Positions 16,900 through 26,115 of a stretch of 64,000 bases of DNA are shown one piece after another. Numbering within the stretch: position 1 is the first letter of the stretch; the number at the start of each line of letters is the position of its first letter. Under the pieces are notes generated by a model. It saw nothing but the letters and a program-made list of their open reading frames with translations, was not told where the DNA came from and made no database searches. The stretch comes from JBLXBZ01 sp048265185 (GTDB taxonomy: Bacteria; Pseudomonadota; Alphaproteobacteria; Rhizobiales; Stappiaceae). The DNA is taken from assembly GCA_048265185.1 (NCBI GenBank), contig JBLXBZ010000002.1, forward strand, positions 124,001 to 188,000, given 5' to 3'. A program made the translations under genes and the position numbers.

Positions 16900-17250
16900 A
16901 TGGCAGTTGATTTGCGACCGTCCCAGGCGATCAGGCTTTGGCATGACGTAACGCTTGAGCTTGTGCGCGAAGGGGGGCAGGACCTGACGGCGCGGCAGAC
17001 GGCGATCCTGCTTACGGTGTATCTGGAGCCGCCGCCGCATACTGTACGGGGACTGGCGGAGAAGTTGAACGTGACGAAACCCGCTGTGACGCGCGCGCTC
17101 GACACGCTGGGAGGGCTGAAGTTGCTGTCGCGTAAACGCGATGAGGCGGATCGGCGCAACGTGGTCATAACGCGCACGGTGGATGGCTCGCTCTTTGTGG
17201 AGCATATCGCGGACGTGGTGATGCGAAAGGGGGCGGGCTTACCCATGTAG
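16900..17250 (+). CDS. MarR-family transcriptional regulator
   Basis: The product of about 116 residues has a winged HTH: QDLTARQTAILLTVYLE, then TVRGLAEKLNVTKPAVTRAL (recognition helix) and the wing SRKRDEADRRNVVI. It lacks the long C-terminal dimer helices of full MarR proteins and ends soon after the wing, so it is a short member. The ATG at 16900 has AGAGGA about ten bases upstream; an ATG at 16873 is possible but has none. It is followed by an NlpC/P60 gene on the same strand after 62 bp. The target is unknown. Confidence 0.8.
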   Translation: MAVDLRPSQAIRLWHDVTLELVREGGQDLTARQTAILLTVYLEPPPHTVRGLAEKLNVTKPAVTRALDTLGGLKLLSRKRDEADRRNVVITRTVDGSLFVEHIADVVMRKGAGLPM

Positions 17251-17312
17251 CCTATCCAGCGGCGTCCCTGGCTCTGGCGCCGATTGATGAAACGATAATC
17301 AGGAATTTTGAA

Positions 17313-18206
17313 TTGAAACCAGTTCTCGACTCTCGCCTTCATCCGGTTCGTCCCGACATCGCCGCGCGTGGGTATGAAGAACGCTATCTCGCGGGCGCTT
17401 ATGTGGATGGCCGGGAGATGCGCATTATCGGCGATCTGGCGGCTATACGACGTGAGCCGCGAGCGGATAGATCGATCGACACTGAGGGGCTTTATGGCGA
17501 AACCTTCACGGTTTACGAGGAGACGCCGGAAGGCTGGGCTTGGGGGCAGTTGAAAACGGACGGTTATGTTGGTTATCTGCCCACCGCGACGCTGGCGGCG
17601 CCTGCGAGTGATGGCGGGACGGTGGGGGGCGTGTCCCGGGTGGCCGCCATACGCAGTTTTCGCTATCCGGGACCGGAGCTTAAATCGCCGCCGCTTGGCT
17701 TGCTTTCAATGGGGGCGCGCGTGCAGGTGGTTGAAACGGTCACGGTGCGGGGACTAGAATATGCCTGCCTTGCGGATGGAGCGGCTATGGTGGCGAAACA
17801 TCTTGTGGATGACGATCACCGGGTTGAAGATTGGGTGAGCGTCGCCGAATCTTTGGTGGGAACGCCGTATCTATGGGGAGGGCGAAGCTCTCTGGGGCTG
17901 GATTGCTCCGCCTTGATTCAGCTCGCCGCGCAGGCGGGCGGAATAAGTTTGCCGCGCGACAGCGATATGCAGGAAAAAATGGGCGTGGCTCTGGACGTGG
18001 AGCAGGCGCTTGCAACGGAATTTTCGCAACTGCGCCGAGGCGATCTGATTTTCTGGCGCGGGCATGTGGGCGTCTTGAGCGACGAGAAGACATTATTGCA
18101 CGCCAACGGTTATACGATGGACGTTTCGTTTGAACCCCTCGCAGAGGCGGTGGAGCGTATTGGTCGAAACGAATTTGGCGCGATTACGTCGATCCGGCGG
18201 CTTTGA
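17313..18206 (+). CDS. NlpC/P60 family cell-wall hydrolase
   Basis: The 297-residue protein has two SH3-like regions (about residues 40-160) and a C-terminal NlpC/P60 cysteine peptidase domain. The catalytic Cys198 lies in GRSSLGLDCSALIQLA, the His251 in GHVGVL, and a third polar residue is His263 in LLHANG. Such enzymes cut peptide links in murein, typically gamma-D-glutamyl-diaminopimelate bonds. No signal peptide is visible, so it may act on imported or cytoplasmic murein peptides, as several rhizobial relatives may. The start is a TTG at 17313 with CAGGAA seven bases upstream; no in-frame ATG fits. Confidence 0.88.
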   Translation: MKPVLDSRLHPVRPDIAARGYEERYLAGAYVDGREMRIIGDLAAIRREPRADRSIDTEGLYGETFTVYEETPEGWAWGQLKTDGYVGYLPTATLAAPASDGGTVGGVSRVAAIRSFRYPGPELKSPPLGLLSMGARVQVVETVTVRGLEYACLADGAAMVAKHLVDDDHRVEDWVSVAESLVGTPYLWGGRSSLGLDCSALIQLAAQAGGISLPRDSDMQEKMGVALDVEQALATEFSQLRRGDLIFWRGHVGVLSDEKTLLHANGYTMDVSFEPLAEAVERIGRNEFGAITSIRRL

Positions 18207-18245
18207 TTTTTCTGCGCTAGCGCGGGCGGCCAGTAGCGGCTGGCG

Positions 18246-19493
18246 TTATCTTTCATGAACGTTGGTTTCAGCGCGGCGCCGGAGAGGTTTGATGGGCGCG
18301 CGCAACACTTCGTCGTCATCGGCTCCGTTTCCCCTGTGGCGTTCCCCTCCTTCGAGGGGAGCGGGTTCAGCCTCGCCCAGCTGGAGAGATTCAATGCGCT
18401 GGCCGCGTTTGCCAAGCTTTTCCGTCGACGTGGAAATCTGGTCAATGTCTCGCGTCGTCTGGGCGAAATGGGTTTTCAATTTCCCCACGCGCTCGTCCAA
18501 CCGGTTGAGGTCAAGCATGAAGTGAGCGACTTCAGTTTGGATCAAATGGGCCTGTTCGCGCATGCGCGCGTCGCGCAGAACAGACTGTATGACCTGAACT
18601 GACAACAGCAGCAGGGCGGGAGATACGATCACGACGCGCAGGCGATGGGATTTTTGCACGACGTCTTCGAAATTCTCGTTCAACTCCGCAAAAACGCTCT
18701 CCGAAGGAACGAACATGAAGGCGGTGTCCTGCGTTTCGCCGGGGATCAGGTAGCGCTCTTTGATGTCCTGCACATGTTTGAGCATGTCGCGGCGAAACTG
18801 GCGGCGGGCGGCTTTTTCTTCTTCAGGATTGCGGGCGGCGCGGATCAGGTTGAAGGCCTCAAGGGGAAACTTGGCGTCAATGGCTAGGGGCGGCGCGCCG
18901 TTGGGCATTTTGACGAGGCAATCTGGTCGCGCGCCGGAGGACAGACTGGCTTGAAAGGAATATTGCGTCGAAGGCAGGGCGTCCTGAACGATCGCCTCCA
19001 TGCGCCCTTGCCCAAAGGCGCCGCGGCTTTGCTTGTTTGACAGAATGGCTTGCAGCTCAAGAACCTGGCCTGACAGATCGGAAATCGTGTGTTGCGCCCG
19101 GTCAATCACCGCAAGTCGCTCGTGCAGATGGCGTAAGCCTTCGTGGGTTCTGCGGCTGGTGTCGGCCATGGATTGACCGAGCTTGTGCCCCATTCCATCC
19201 AGACGCTCGTTGACCGCCCGCATCAGGTCCGATTGACGTCCGCCAAAAACCTCGGCCATGGTTTGCATGCGGCCCGTCATTTCAGCTTGGGTTTTCAGCA
19301 GAGCGGAAATTTGCGCTTCGAGCTGATGGGTGTGCTGGGAGGATTGAGCGTCGGCGCGCGCGCGCGACTTCGCCAGACGCATGACGCCAAGAGCGGTGAT
19401 CAGCAAAAGCGCCAGCCCAATGAGAGCCGCGGCAAGTAACGCCAGTTCCCCGGTCACCGGCATTGACCCGAAGTGAAACAGAATCATTTTCAT
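18246..19493 (-). CDS. rmuC: DNA recombination protein RmuC
   Basis: The 415-residue protein has an N-terminal membrane helix (about residues 13-35) and a long coiled coil (about 40-160). The RmuC domain follows, marked by GQGRMEAIVQDALP, CLVKMPNGAPPLAIDAKFPL and FMFVPSESVFAELNENF. RmuC limits recombination between inverted repeats and is related to restriction-enzyme-type nucleases. An ATG at 19493 was chosen; ATGs at 19487 and 19463 are alternatives. The frame stays open far upstream (to 20048), but that part is antisense to def. It is convergent with the NlpC gene. Confidence 0.88.
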   Translation of the reverse strand: MKMILFHFGSMPVTGELALLAAALIGLALLLITALGVMRLAKSRARADAQSSQHTHQLEAQISALLKTQAEMTGRMQTMAEVFGGRQSDLMRAVNERLDGMGHKLGQSMADTSRRTHEGLRHLHERLAVIDRAQHTISDLSGQVLELQAILSNKQSRGAFGQGRMEAIVQDALPSTQYSFQASLSSGARPDCLVKMPNGAPPLAIDAKFPLEAFNLIRAARNPEEEKAARRQFRRDMLKHVQDIKERYLIPGETQDTAFMFVPSESVFAELNENFEDVVQKSHRLRVVIVSPALLLLSVQVIQSVLRDARMREQAHLIQTEVAHFMLDLNRLDERVGKLKTHFAQTTRDIDQISTSTEKLGKRGQRIESLQLGEAEPAPLEGGERHRGNGADDDEVLRAPIKPLRRRAETNVHER

Positions 19494-19601
19494 GAAACAA
19501 ATATAGAACATTCTCTCAGGAACGCCTATATGTGGAAAGGTTTGACGTTGAAAGACATATGCGCGTTGACCTTGCGAGCGACTTCTCATATTGCAAGTGC
19601 C

Positions 19602-20120
19602 ATGACAATTCGTGATATCATCATATTGCCGGACCGTGTCTTGCGGTTGGTCAGCAAACCAGTTTCCGTCGTCGACGACGCCGTTCGCCAGCTGGCGGAC
19701 GACATGTTGGAGACCATGTATCATGCGCCCGGCATTGGTTTGGCGGCGATCCAGATCGCCGTGCCCAAGCGTGTGTTGGTGCTGGACGTAGCCCGCGACG
19801 ACGAGCCGAAAAAACCGATGGTCGTCATCAATCCGGAAGTGGTCTGGCGCTCGGAAGAGCTGTCCACTTATGAGGAAGGATGTTTGTCCATTCCCGATTA
19901 CACCTCGAACGTGGAGCGGCCAGAAAAAATTACGATTAGATTTCTCGATCGGGACGGCGCGCAATGCGAGATGACGGCGGATGGGCTGCTCGCAACTTGC
20001 CTGCAACATGAGATCGACCATTTGAACGGCGTTTTGTTCATTGATCATCTGTCGAAGTTGAAGCGAGACAGGGTCGTCAAGAAGTTTGAGAAATTGGCGA
20101 AAGTCTCCGGCAAAAAATAG
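19602..20120 (+). CDS. def: peptide deformylase
   Basis: The 172-residue enzyme removes the formyl group from new proteins. All three family motifs are present: GIGLAAIQ at about residues 44-51, EEGCLSIP with metal ligand Cys94, and LQHEIDHLNG with ligands His136 and His140 and catalytic Glu137. I chose the ATG at 19602 (MTIRDIIILPD), which matches the usual start; the longer frame from 19473 adds 43 unrelated residues. It is followed by fmt, the enzyme that adds the formyl group to initiator tRNA. Confidence 0.96.
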   Translation: MTIRDIIILPDRVLRLVSKPVSVVDDAVRQLADDMLETMYHAPGIGLAAIQIAVPKRVLVLDVARDDEPKKPMVVINPEVVWRSEELSTYEEGCLSIPDYTSNVERPEKITIRFLDRDGAQCEMTADGLLATCLQHEIDHLNGVLFIDHLSKLKRDRVVKKFEKLAKVSGKK

Positions 20121-20132
20121 AATTGGTCAGAC

Positions 20133-20164
20133 GCTGAGAAAAACGAGCGCTGAGAAAAACGAGG
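20133..20164. repeat. 16-bp tandem duplication between def and fmt
   Basis: CGCTGAGAAAAACGAG is present twice in direct succession (20133-20148 and 20149-20164) with no mismatch, just after the def stop. It is probably a slippage duplication; no function is evident. Confidence 0.85.
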
Positions 20165-20275
20165 GGCTCTAGCGGCGCGGTGTAGGAGCGGCGAAACGGC
20201 GCTGAGTCTTGAAACATGTTCAGGGGACGTTGCCGCGCATAGCGATTATGAAAAGTCCGGGAAAGGGCGTTAATT

Positions 20276-21208
20276 ATGACCTTGCGAGTGATTTTCATGG
20301 GAACGCCGGAGTTTTCCGCGCCAACCTTGATGGAGATTGTCGGGCAGGGCTATGAGGTCGTGGCCTGTTATAGTCAGCCGCCGCGCAAGGCGGGACGGGG
20401 CATGCAGCTGCGCAAGTCTCCCGTGCATTCTGCGGCCGAAGCCCTTGGCGTTCCCGTGTTCACGCCCACTTCCTTGCGCTCAAAAGAAGAGCAGGAGCGT
20501 TTTGCAAGCTTCGAAGCGGATGTCGCCGTCGTTGTGGCTTATGGCTTGATCCTTCCCAAAGAAATTCTGGACGCGCCCGTTCACGGATGCCTGAATCTTC
20601 ACGCCTCGCTCCTGCCGCGCTGGCGGGGCGCCGCGCCGATCAATCGCGCGATTATGGCGGGAGACGCCCAGAGCGGCATTGAAGTCATGCGTATGGAGGA
20701 AGGGCTGGACACAGGGCCTATATGCATGGCGGAGCGGGTCGCCATCGGGGAAGATATGACGGCGGGAGATTTGCACGATAAATTGTCCTCTCTGGGTGGG
20801 GATCTCATGGTTCGGGCGCTTGCGGCGCTGTCGCGTGGGGGATTGGGCGAAACGCCTCAGTCGGCGGATGGGGTGACTTACGCGCGCAAGCTTGAAAAGG
20901 CGGAGACGAAAATCGATTGGAGCGCGCCCGCCACCGTGGTTCATAATCATATTCGTGGTTTGTCGCCCTTTCCAGGCGCTTGGTGCGAAATTGAAATTGG
21001 CGGCAAGCGGGAGCGGCTAAAAGTATTGCGTTCGCGTGTCGTCCTCGGCGAAGGCGTTCCGGGACAGGTGTTCGGGGACGCTCTTACAGTAGCGTGCGGC
21101 TCCGGCGCCGTTCGATTGTCGCAGGTGCAGCGCGCCGGTAAAAAGCCCATGTCCGGGGATGAGTTTCAACGGGGGGTAAAGCTTGACACGTCGGCCCGGT
21201 TTGAATGA
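20276..21208 (+). CDS. fmt: methionyl-tRNA formyltransferase
   Basis: The 310-residue enzyme transfers a formyl group from 10-formyl-tetrahydrofolate to initiator Met-tRNA. It has the N-terminal formyltransferase domain with MGTPEFSAPTL, the folate/catalytic segment NLHASLLPRWRGAAPI and IEVMRMEEGLDTGP. The C-terminal tRNA-binding domain begins at about residue 205 (YARKLEKAETKIDW). Length and order are normal. It lies 155 bp after def and forms the usual def-fmt(-truA) group, here with a GNAT gene between fmt and truA. Confidence 0.96.
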   Translation: MTLRVIFMGTPEFSAPTLMEIVGQGYEVVACYSQPPRKAGRGMQLRKSPVHSAAEALGVPVFTPTSLRSKEEQERFASFEADVAVVVAYGLILPKEILDAPVHGCLNLHASLLPRWRGAAPINRAIMAGDAQSGIEVMRMEEGLDTGPICMAERVAIGEDMTAGDLHDKLSSLGGDLMVRALAALSRGGLGETPQSADGVTYARKLEKAETKIDWSAPATVVHNHIRGLSPFPGAWCEIEIGGKRERLKVLRSRVVLGEGVPGQVFGDALTVACGSGAVRLSQVQRAGKKPMSGDEFQRGVKLDTSARFE

Positions 21209-21285
21209 TCTATACAAATTGACTTAAGTTTTTTAAGTGCGCATAGCTTTCGCCAACCGTCTTAAAATATTGGAATCAAAGACTT

Positions 21286-21822
21286 ATGACCGATTTCCAT
21301 ACATCTCTGGATGACTTGACAATTGGTCCGGTCGAAAAAAGTGACGAACTTGCGGTTCATGGGTTGATTAGTTCGGCTTTTGGTCAGGCCACGGAAGCGG
21401 AGCTGGTGCATGAGCTGCGCTCCTGCGCGGCTCTCGTTCTGGAGCGCGTCGCCCGGGATCCATATGGCAAGGTGATCGGCCATGTGGCCTTCAGCCGGGT
21501 TACTGGCGCGGGCAGGGGGCACCGATTGGCCATTAGCTGTTTGGCGCCTGTGTCCATATTGCCGGAAGTTCAGCGTCAGGGAGTGGGAAGCGCCTTGATT
21601 CGCGCTTGTCTTGATGAATTAAAAGCCATGGGGGAAGACCTCGTGGTCGTTCTGGGCCCTCCTCCCTTTTACACCAAGCTCGGGTTTGATCCGGCTCTTG
21701 CGCGAAAAATCACCGCGCCTTACGCGGGCGACGCCTTCATGGCCATGAATTTGACCGAGGCGGGACGCCGCGATTTGCCGGTGGAGATCACCTTTGCTTC
21801 TCCTTTCGAAGCCTTTGAATAA
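21286..21822 (+). CDS. GNAT-family N-acetyltransferase (YhbS-like)
   Basis: The 178-residue protein has the GNAT fold. Motif B/A is visible as ISCLAPVSILPEVQRQGVGSALI, with the acetyl-CoA pyrophosphate loop RQGVGSA, and a C-terminal part with LGPPPFYTKLGFDPA typical of YhbS-type enzymes. The acceptor is unknown. It stands between fmt and truA, eleven bases before truA, so it is probably co-transcribed with truA. Confidence 0.85.
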   Translation: MTDFHTSLDDLTIGPVEKSDELAVHGLISSAFGQATEAELVHELRSCAALVLERVARDPYGKVIGHVAFSRVTGAGRGHRLAISCLAPVSILPEVQRQGVGSALIRACLDELKAMGEDLVVVLGPPPFYTKLGFDPALARKITAPYAGDAFMAMNLTEAGRRDLPVEITFASPFEAFE

Positions 21823-21833
21823 CGATTGGTCAT

Positions 21834-22640
21834 ATGCCGCGCTATAAGCTGACAGTTGAGTATGATGGGCGTCCTTATGTGGGGTGGCAGCGGCAGAATA
21901 ACGGCGTAGGCGTTCAAGGGGTGCTGGAGCGCGCGGTCAAAGCGTTTTCCGGCGAGGTGGTCACGATTGGCGGCGCCGGGCGCACGGACGCTGGCGTTCA
22001 TGCTTTAGGGCAGGTCGCTCATGTAGACCTATCAAAAGACTGGGACGAGAAAACGGTGATGGGCGCGCTGAATTTTCATTGCCAGCCTGATCCCGTCGCC
22101 ATTTTGTCTTGCGAGAAAATGCACGCGGGGTTCGACGCCCGGTTTTCCGCCATACGCCGGTCCTACAGATATCGAATTTTCAACCGCCTCACGCATCCAA
22201 CCCATGAGAAGGGGCTGGTCTGGCACGTTAAAACTGATTTGGATGCGCAGGCGATGCATGAGGCGGCGCAGGTTTTCATCGGCCATCATGATTTCACGAC
22301 ATTCCGCCATACGCGGTGTCAGGCGAAAAGCCCTGTGAAAACCTTGGAAGAGTTCAGGGTCTGGCGTGAGGGAGCGTTGGTGCTGGCGGAATGCTCTTCA
22401 CGGTCGTTTTTGCATAATCAAGTTCGCTCCATGGTGGGCACGCTCAAATTGGTTGGAGAAGGAAAGTGGAGCGTGGAGGATGTGCGCGCGGCGCTTGCGG
22501 CCAGGGATCGTCAAGCATGCGGCCCGGTTGCGGCGGCGGAAGGGTTGTATTTGACTCGCGTCGATTACCGGCCAGCGGAGGAGGATCTTGAGGCGTTTGA
22601 GAAGTTCGGCTCTATGCGAGGCGCTGACAAGACGGCGTGA
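21834..22640 (+). CDS. truA: tRNA pseudouridine(38-40) synthase TruA
   Basis: The 268-residue enzyme converts uridine to pseudouridine at positions 38-40 of the tRNA anticodon arm. The catalytic Asp52 lies in GAGRTDAGVHALGQ. FSAIRRSYRYRIFN and SFLHNQVRSMVGTL are the other family blocks. Length is normal. It is last in the def-fmt-GNAT-truA group and convergent with a membrane protein gene. Confidence 0.95.
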   Translation: MPRYKLTVEYDGRPYVGWQRQNNGVGVQGVLERAVKAFSGEVVTIGGAGRTDAGVHALGQVAHVDLSKDWDEKTVMGALNFHCQPDPVAILSCEKMHAGFDARFSAIRRSYRYRIFNRLTHPTHEKGLVWHVKTDLDAQAMHEAAQVFIGHHDFTTFRHTRCQAKSPVKTLEEFRVWREGALVLAECSSRSFLHNQVRSMVGTLKLVGEGKWSVEDVRAALAARDRQACGPVAAAEGLYLTRVDYRPAEEDLEAFEKFGSMRGADKTA

Positions 22641-22687
22641 GCGTCTCTCAATAGCGAAAGCTTTGCTGGTCTAGGCGTTGCGCCCCA

Positions 22688-23281
22688 TTAAAGGCCGGCG
22701 ACGCGGCCGGCGATTTCTCCAATGAGAAGACTGAGAAGAAAATCAAGAATGACGAGGGCTATGGCCATGCTCATGGGCGCTTGCAGCGCCGTGCGCGCAA
22801 TCAAATACTGGTAGCGCAGCATCACTCCGATCAGGATCAGGGTTATCAGAACCATTACGCCGATAGGCAGCGCGCCGATGAGAAACAGAACTGCGGGAAT
22901 GGAAAACATGAGCGCTGAAATCAGCGACGCCCAATTACGCGCCACAATATAGGGCGCATATGTTTGCGAGACCTGCAAGGGCCCGGCGAAAGCTGCGAGC
23001 AGCAATGGAAACAGCAACCAGTTCATCGTATAAGCGATGGCTTGAGCCGCCAGATAGCTTCCATGCGGGAAGCTCGCCTCCAGTTGCGGGATCTCATGGA
23101 GTATGACGCTTTTTTCAGAATAGGCCGAAAGTATGAAAAACGGCGTTAGGAGAAAAAAGACGAGAAACGACCGCCAGAATCCCCGATATGAGCAATCGAA
23201 GAAACGCATTGCGTTTTCTTTATTTAAAAACAGCTCCCATGCGCCTTGAGATGATCGGATTATTTCATCGGATCTCAGCAT
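22688..23281 (-). CDS. multi-pass membrane protein of unknown function
   Basis: The 197-residue protein has about five hydrophobic helices (near residues 34-52, 75-100, 110-128, 132-152 and 165-190), after a soluble start with DEIIRSSQGAWELFL. I do not recognise a defined family, although the layout (AWxLF, then GFWRSF before the first helix) resembles conserved unknown proteins next to dapE in Hyphomicrobiales. ATG 23281 has AAGGA nine bases upstream; a second ATG at 23209 is possible. It is upstream of dapE on the dapE strand, not in an evident operon with truA. Confidence 0.7.
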   Translation of the reverse strand: MLRSDEIIRSSQGAWELFLNKENAMRFFDCSYRGFWRSFLVFFLLTPFFILSAYSEKSVILHEIPQLEASFPHGSYLAAQAIAYTMNWLLFPLLLAAFAGPLQVSQTYAPYIVARNWASLISALMFSIPAVLFLIGALPIGVMVLITLILIGVMLRYQYLIARTALQAPMSMAIALVILDFLLSLLIGEIAGRVAGL

Positions 23282-23377
23282 GAAGTCTATTCCTTATGAT
23301 TATTATATAGTTTCTGTTTTTGTTATTCTCGCAATTGAGTAATAAATATTTTATTTTTATGTTATTTTGTAGAGGGT

Positions 23378-24547
23378 CTATTTTTTAAAGTAATTATCCA
23401 GGAATAATTCGTAGATACGCGTCAGCTTGTCGATGTCCGCCACGGCCACATGTTCGTCAATCTGGTGCATGGTTTGTCCAACGAGGCCGAATTCCACCAC
23501 GGCGCAGTAATTTTTGATGAAACGGGCGTCCGATGTGCCGCCGCCGGTGGAGAGTTCCGGCTCCCGGCCCGTTTCGGCGCGGATTGCGGCGCTCAAACTG
23601 TTGATGAGCGTCTCGTCATGGGTGAGAAAGCTTTCGCTGGCGTCGGGCATGAATTCGAGGCTCCAGTCCAGCACGCCGTCAGCGGCCTCTTGGAGCGTGT
23701 CAGTGATTTTCCGCTTTAATTCCTGCAAAGACCATGTGTCGTTGTATCGTATGTTGAATTTCGCCGTGACCTTTGCGGGAATGACGTTGGTGGCGCCATT
23801 GCCTACGTCGATGCTGGTGATCTCCAGATTGGACGGCTGAAAACGCTCGTTGCCCTCATCAAGGCGGAGTTGGCTTAATGCGGTGAGAAGGGGCAGCATT
23901 TGCGGAATAGGGTTTCTCGCCAGGTGAGGATAGGCCACATGCCCTTGCACCCCGGTTGAGGTGATGACGCCCGAGAGGGAGCCGCGCCGCCCGACTTTAA
24001 TGGCGTCTCCAAGGCGCTCGGGGTTTGTGGGTTCGCCGACGATACAGGCGTCGAAAACATGGCCGCGTTCTTTCGCCCATTGCAGCAGCTTCACGGTTCC
24101 ATTGACCGCAGGGCCTTCTTCGTCGCCAGTGATCAGGAAGGATATGGTTCCGCTAAAGTTCCCGCCATTGGTTTGCGTGAAGGCATGGGCCGCGGCGGCG
24201 AAAGCGGCCACGCCGCCTTTCATGTCGGCCGCTCCGCGTCCGAAAATATTTCCGTCGACAATTTCGCCGGAGAAGGGCGGATGGCTCCAGCTGGTTTCAT
24301 CGCCGGCGGGAACGACGTCCGTGTGGCCGGCGAAAACAAAATGCGGCGCGCCTGAACCAATAGTGGCGAAAAGGTTTTCAACGTCGTCGGCGCCCGCTTC
24401 GGTGAAGGTGACGCGCTCCACGGAAAACCCTGACGCGCGCAGATAACGCTCCAAGGTCTCAAGCGCGCCGGCCTCCTTTGGCGTGACCGAAGGGCGGCGG
24501 ATCAGGTCTTGGGCGATGCGCACGGCGAGGGAGAGATCTTGGCTCAT
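23378..24547 (-). CDS. dapE: succinyl-diaminopimelate desuccinylase DapE
   Basis: The 389-residue M20-family zinc enzyme cleaves N-succinyl-LL-2,6-diaminopimelate in lysine and murein precursor synthesis. Metal-site motifs are FAGHTDVVPAGDE, GRGAADMKGGVAAF and TGDEEGPAVNGT (general-base Glu), and the dimer/catalytic segment TGVQGHVAYPHLA is present. Length is normal for DapE. It follows the DUF805 gene after four bases and dapD further upstream, so dapD-DUF805-dapE is likely one transcription unit. Confidence 0.95.
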   Translation of the reverse strand: MSQDLSLAVRIAQDLIRRPSVTPKEAGALETLERYLRASGFSVERVTFTEAGADDVENLFATIGSGAPHFVFAGHTDVVPAGDETSWSHPPFSGEIVDGNIFGRGAADMKGGVAAFAAAAHAFTQTNGGNFSGTISFLITGDEEGPAVNGTVKLLQWAKERGHVFDACIVGEPTNPERLGDAIKVGRRGSLSGVITSTGVQGHVAYPHLARNPIPQMLPLLTALSQLRLDEGNERFQPSNLEITSIDVGNGATNVIPAKVTAKFNIRYNDTWSLQELKRKITDTLQEAADGVLDWSLEFMPDASESFLTHDETLINSLSAAIRAETGREPELSTGGGTSDARFIKNYCAVVEFGLVGQTMHQIDEHVAVADIDKLTRIYELFLDNYFKK

Positions 24548-24551
24548 GGAA

Positions 24552-24968
24552 TTATTTCTTTATCCACCGGGAATTTGGAAATGGCCCATATCGGTTGGGA
24601 CCTTTGACGCCGCGCAATAGTCCAATGACGATAATGGCGATTATATTGACCATTGGAACAAAAATCACCAGGGCGAAAAAGCCTGACAATCCCCGATCTT
24701 GGAGCCGCTTGATGACGAGGCATAGCTCGATCCACTGAACGGCGAACAGCATGAGCGGTAGCAGCGGATTGGAGTCTATGAAGTCGATCAGGCTGACTTG
24801 GTCCAACCCTTGCGCGCCGTCAAGAGACTGCAGCCAGATGTTGAATGGAATGCCCATCAAGGCCCAGACCAATGCGAAGCTTAACCAATAGGGTTCGCGG
24901 CTGATACGGCCGATGGGAGTGAAAAACAACCTCAGTGGGCTGAGACTTTTCGCATTTTCGGTCGGCAT
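24552..24968 (-). CDS. DUF805 membrane protein
   Basis: The 138-residue protein matches the DUF805 layout: an N-terminal GRISREPYWLSFALVW, three or four membrane helices, and the conserved cytoplasmic LCLVIKRLQDRGLSGFFAL. Its C-terminus GVKGPNRYGPFP is also typical of the family. The function of DUF805 is unknown. It lies between dapD and dapE and is probably co-transcribed with them, a common position in related genomes as far as I recall. Confidence 0.88.
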   Translation of the reverse strand: MPTENAKSLSPLRLFFTPIGRISREPYWLSFALVWALMGIPFNIWLQSLDGAQGLDQVSLIDFIDSNPLLPLMLFAVQWIELCLVIKRLQDRGLSGFFALVIFVPMVNIIAIIVIGLLRGVKGPNRYGPFPNSRWIKK

Positions 24969-25044
24969 GAAGGGTCCAGTACGGGGTGGGCGCGCTTGAG
25001 AGCACGTCAGCTCGTTCTTTGATGATGGATATGTTGGTAAGGCT

Positions 25045-25079
25045 TGGCGCGGCCAAATTCAAGATGCTTGGCCGCGCCA
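25045..25079 (-). terminator. 12-bp hairpin after dapD
   Basis: TGGCGCGGCCAA (25045-25056) is the exact reverse complement of 25068-25079, with an 11-nt loop. It lies in the 129-bp gap after the dapD stop. There is no T-run on the minus-strand side, so it may be a partial terminator or an mRNA-stabilising stem that separates dapD from DUF805-dapE expression. Confidence 0.5.
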
Positions 25080-25097
25080 TGTTTTCGCGCCGGCGCG

Positions 25098-25955
25098 TCA
25101 GTCGCGCAGTAATTCGTTGATGGAGGTTTTCGAGCGGGTCTGTTCGTCCACTCGCTTTACGATCACGGCGCAATAGAGGCTTGGGCCGGGCGTGCCGTCG
25201 GGAAGCGGTTTGCCGGGAAGATTGCCGGGAACCACGACCGAATAGGCCGGCACTTCGCCGATGAAGACTTCGCCGGTGTTGCGGTCGATGATCTTGGTGG
25301 AGGCGCCGATGAAAACGCCCATGGACAGAACAGCGCCTTCGCGAACGATTACGCCCTCAACGACTTCGGAGCGCGCGCCGATGAAGCAATTGTCTTCGAT
25401 GATCACGGGGCCGGCTTGAAGAGGCTCCAATACGCCGCCAATGCCGACGCCGCCTGAAAGATGAACGCCTTTGCCGATCTGGGCGCAAGAGCCGACCGTC
25501 GCCCAGGTGTCGACCATTGTTCCCTCGTCAACATAGGCGCCGAGGTTGACGAACGAAGGCATCAGGACCACGCCTTTGCCGATGAACGCCGAGCGGCGAA
25601 CGGTGCAGTTCGGCACCGCCCGGAAGCCGGCGGCTTCAAACTCGCCAGCTTGCCAGCCATCGAATTTTGAAGGAACTTTGTCCCACCATACGGCTTCGCC
25701 CGGGCCGCCTTTGATGACTTCCATGGGGTTAAGGCGGAACGACAGAAGAACGGCTTTCTTCGTCCATTGATTGACGACCCAGTCGTTTCCATGCTTTTGC
25801 GCAACGCGCAATTTGCCGCTGTCCAGCAGAGAGAGCGTGGTGACGACCGCGTCTCTGATATCGCCGGTGGTCTCGCTGGTGATGGCGTCGCGGTTGTCAA
25901 ACGCCGCGTCGATCGTCGCGGCCAAGCTGTTAAGGTCTGGTGAGGCCTGTGTCAT
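25098..25955 (-). CDS. dapD: tetrahydrodipicolinate N-succinyltransferase DapD
   Basis: The 285-residue enzyme transfers succinyl from succinyl-CoA to tetrahydrodipicolinate in lysine/diaminopimelate synthesis. It has an N-terminal helical domain and, from about residue 110, a left-handed beta-helix of hexapeptide repeats (FIGKGVVLMPSFVNLGAYVD, then WATVGSCAQIGKGVHLSGG and IEDNCFIGARSEVVEG). Length and sequence are standard. It pairs functionally with dapE at 23.4 kb. Confidence 0.96.
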   Translation of the reverse strand: MTQASPDLNSLAATIDAAFDNRDAITSETTGDIRDAVVTTLSLLDSGKLRVAQKHGNDWVVNQWTKKAVLLSFRLNPMEVIKGGPGEAVWWDKVPSKFDGWQAGEFEAAGFRAVPNCTVRRSAFIGKGVVLMPSFVNLGAYVDEGTMVDTWATVGSCAQIGKGVHLSGGVGIGGVLEPLQAGPVIIEDNCFIGARSEVVEGVIVREGAVLSMGVFIGASTKIIDRNTGEVFIGEVPAYSVVVPGNLPGKPLPDGTPGPSLYCAVIVKRVDEQTRSKTSINELLRD

Positions 25956-26115
25956 TGGATTCGAAGTCCTTCAAGAGTGACTGGAAAATCATGTGCGGAC
26001 CTAAGCGGCGCCGGCGGGGGAAGTCAATATGGGGATGTTTGGCAAAAAGCCGCCCTCTGTTTCTAGATTGTTTGTAAGGTTGTTAAAAATCATTCTCCAG
26101 CCGGATGCATAGCTT

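Noticed and set aside
19494..20048. Upstream extension of the rmuC frame
   Set aside because: It is antisense to def, which has all three deformylase motifs.
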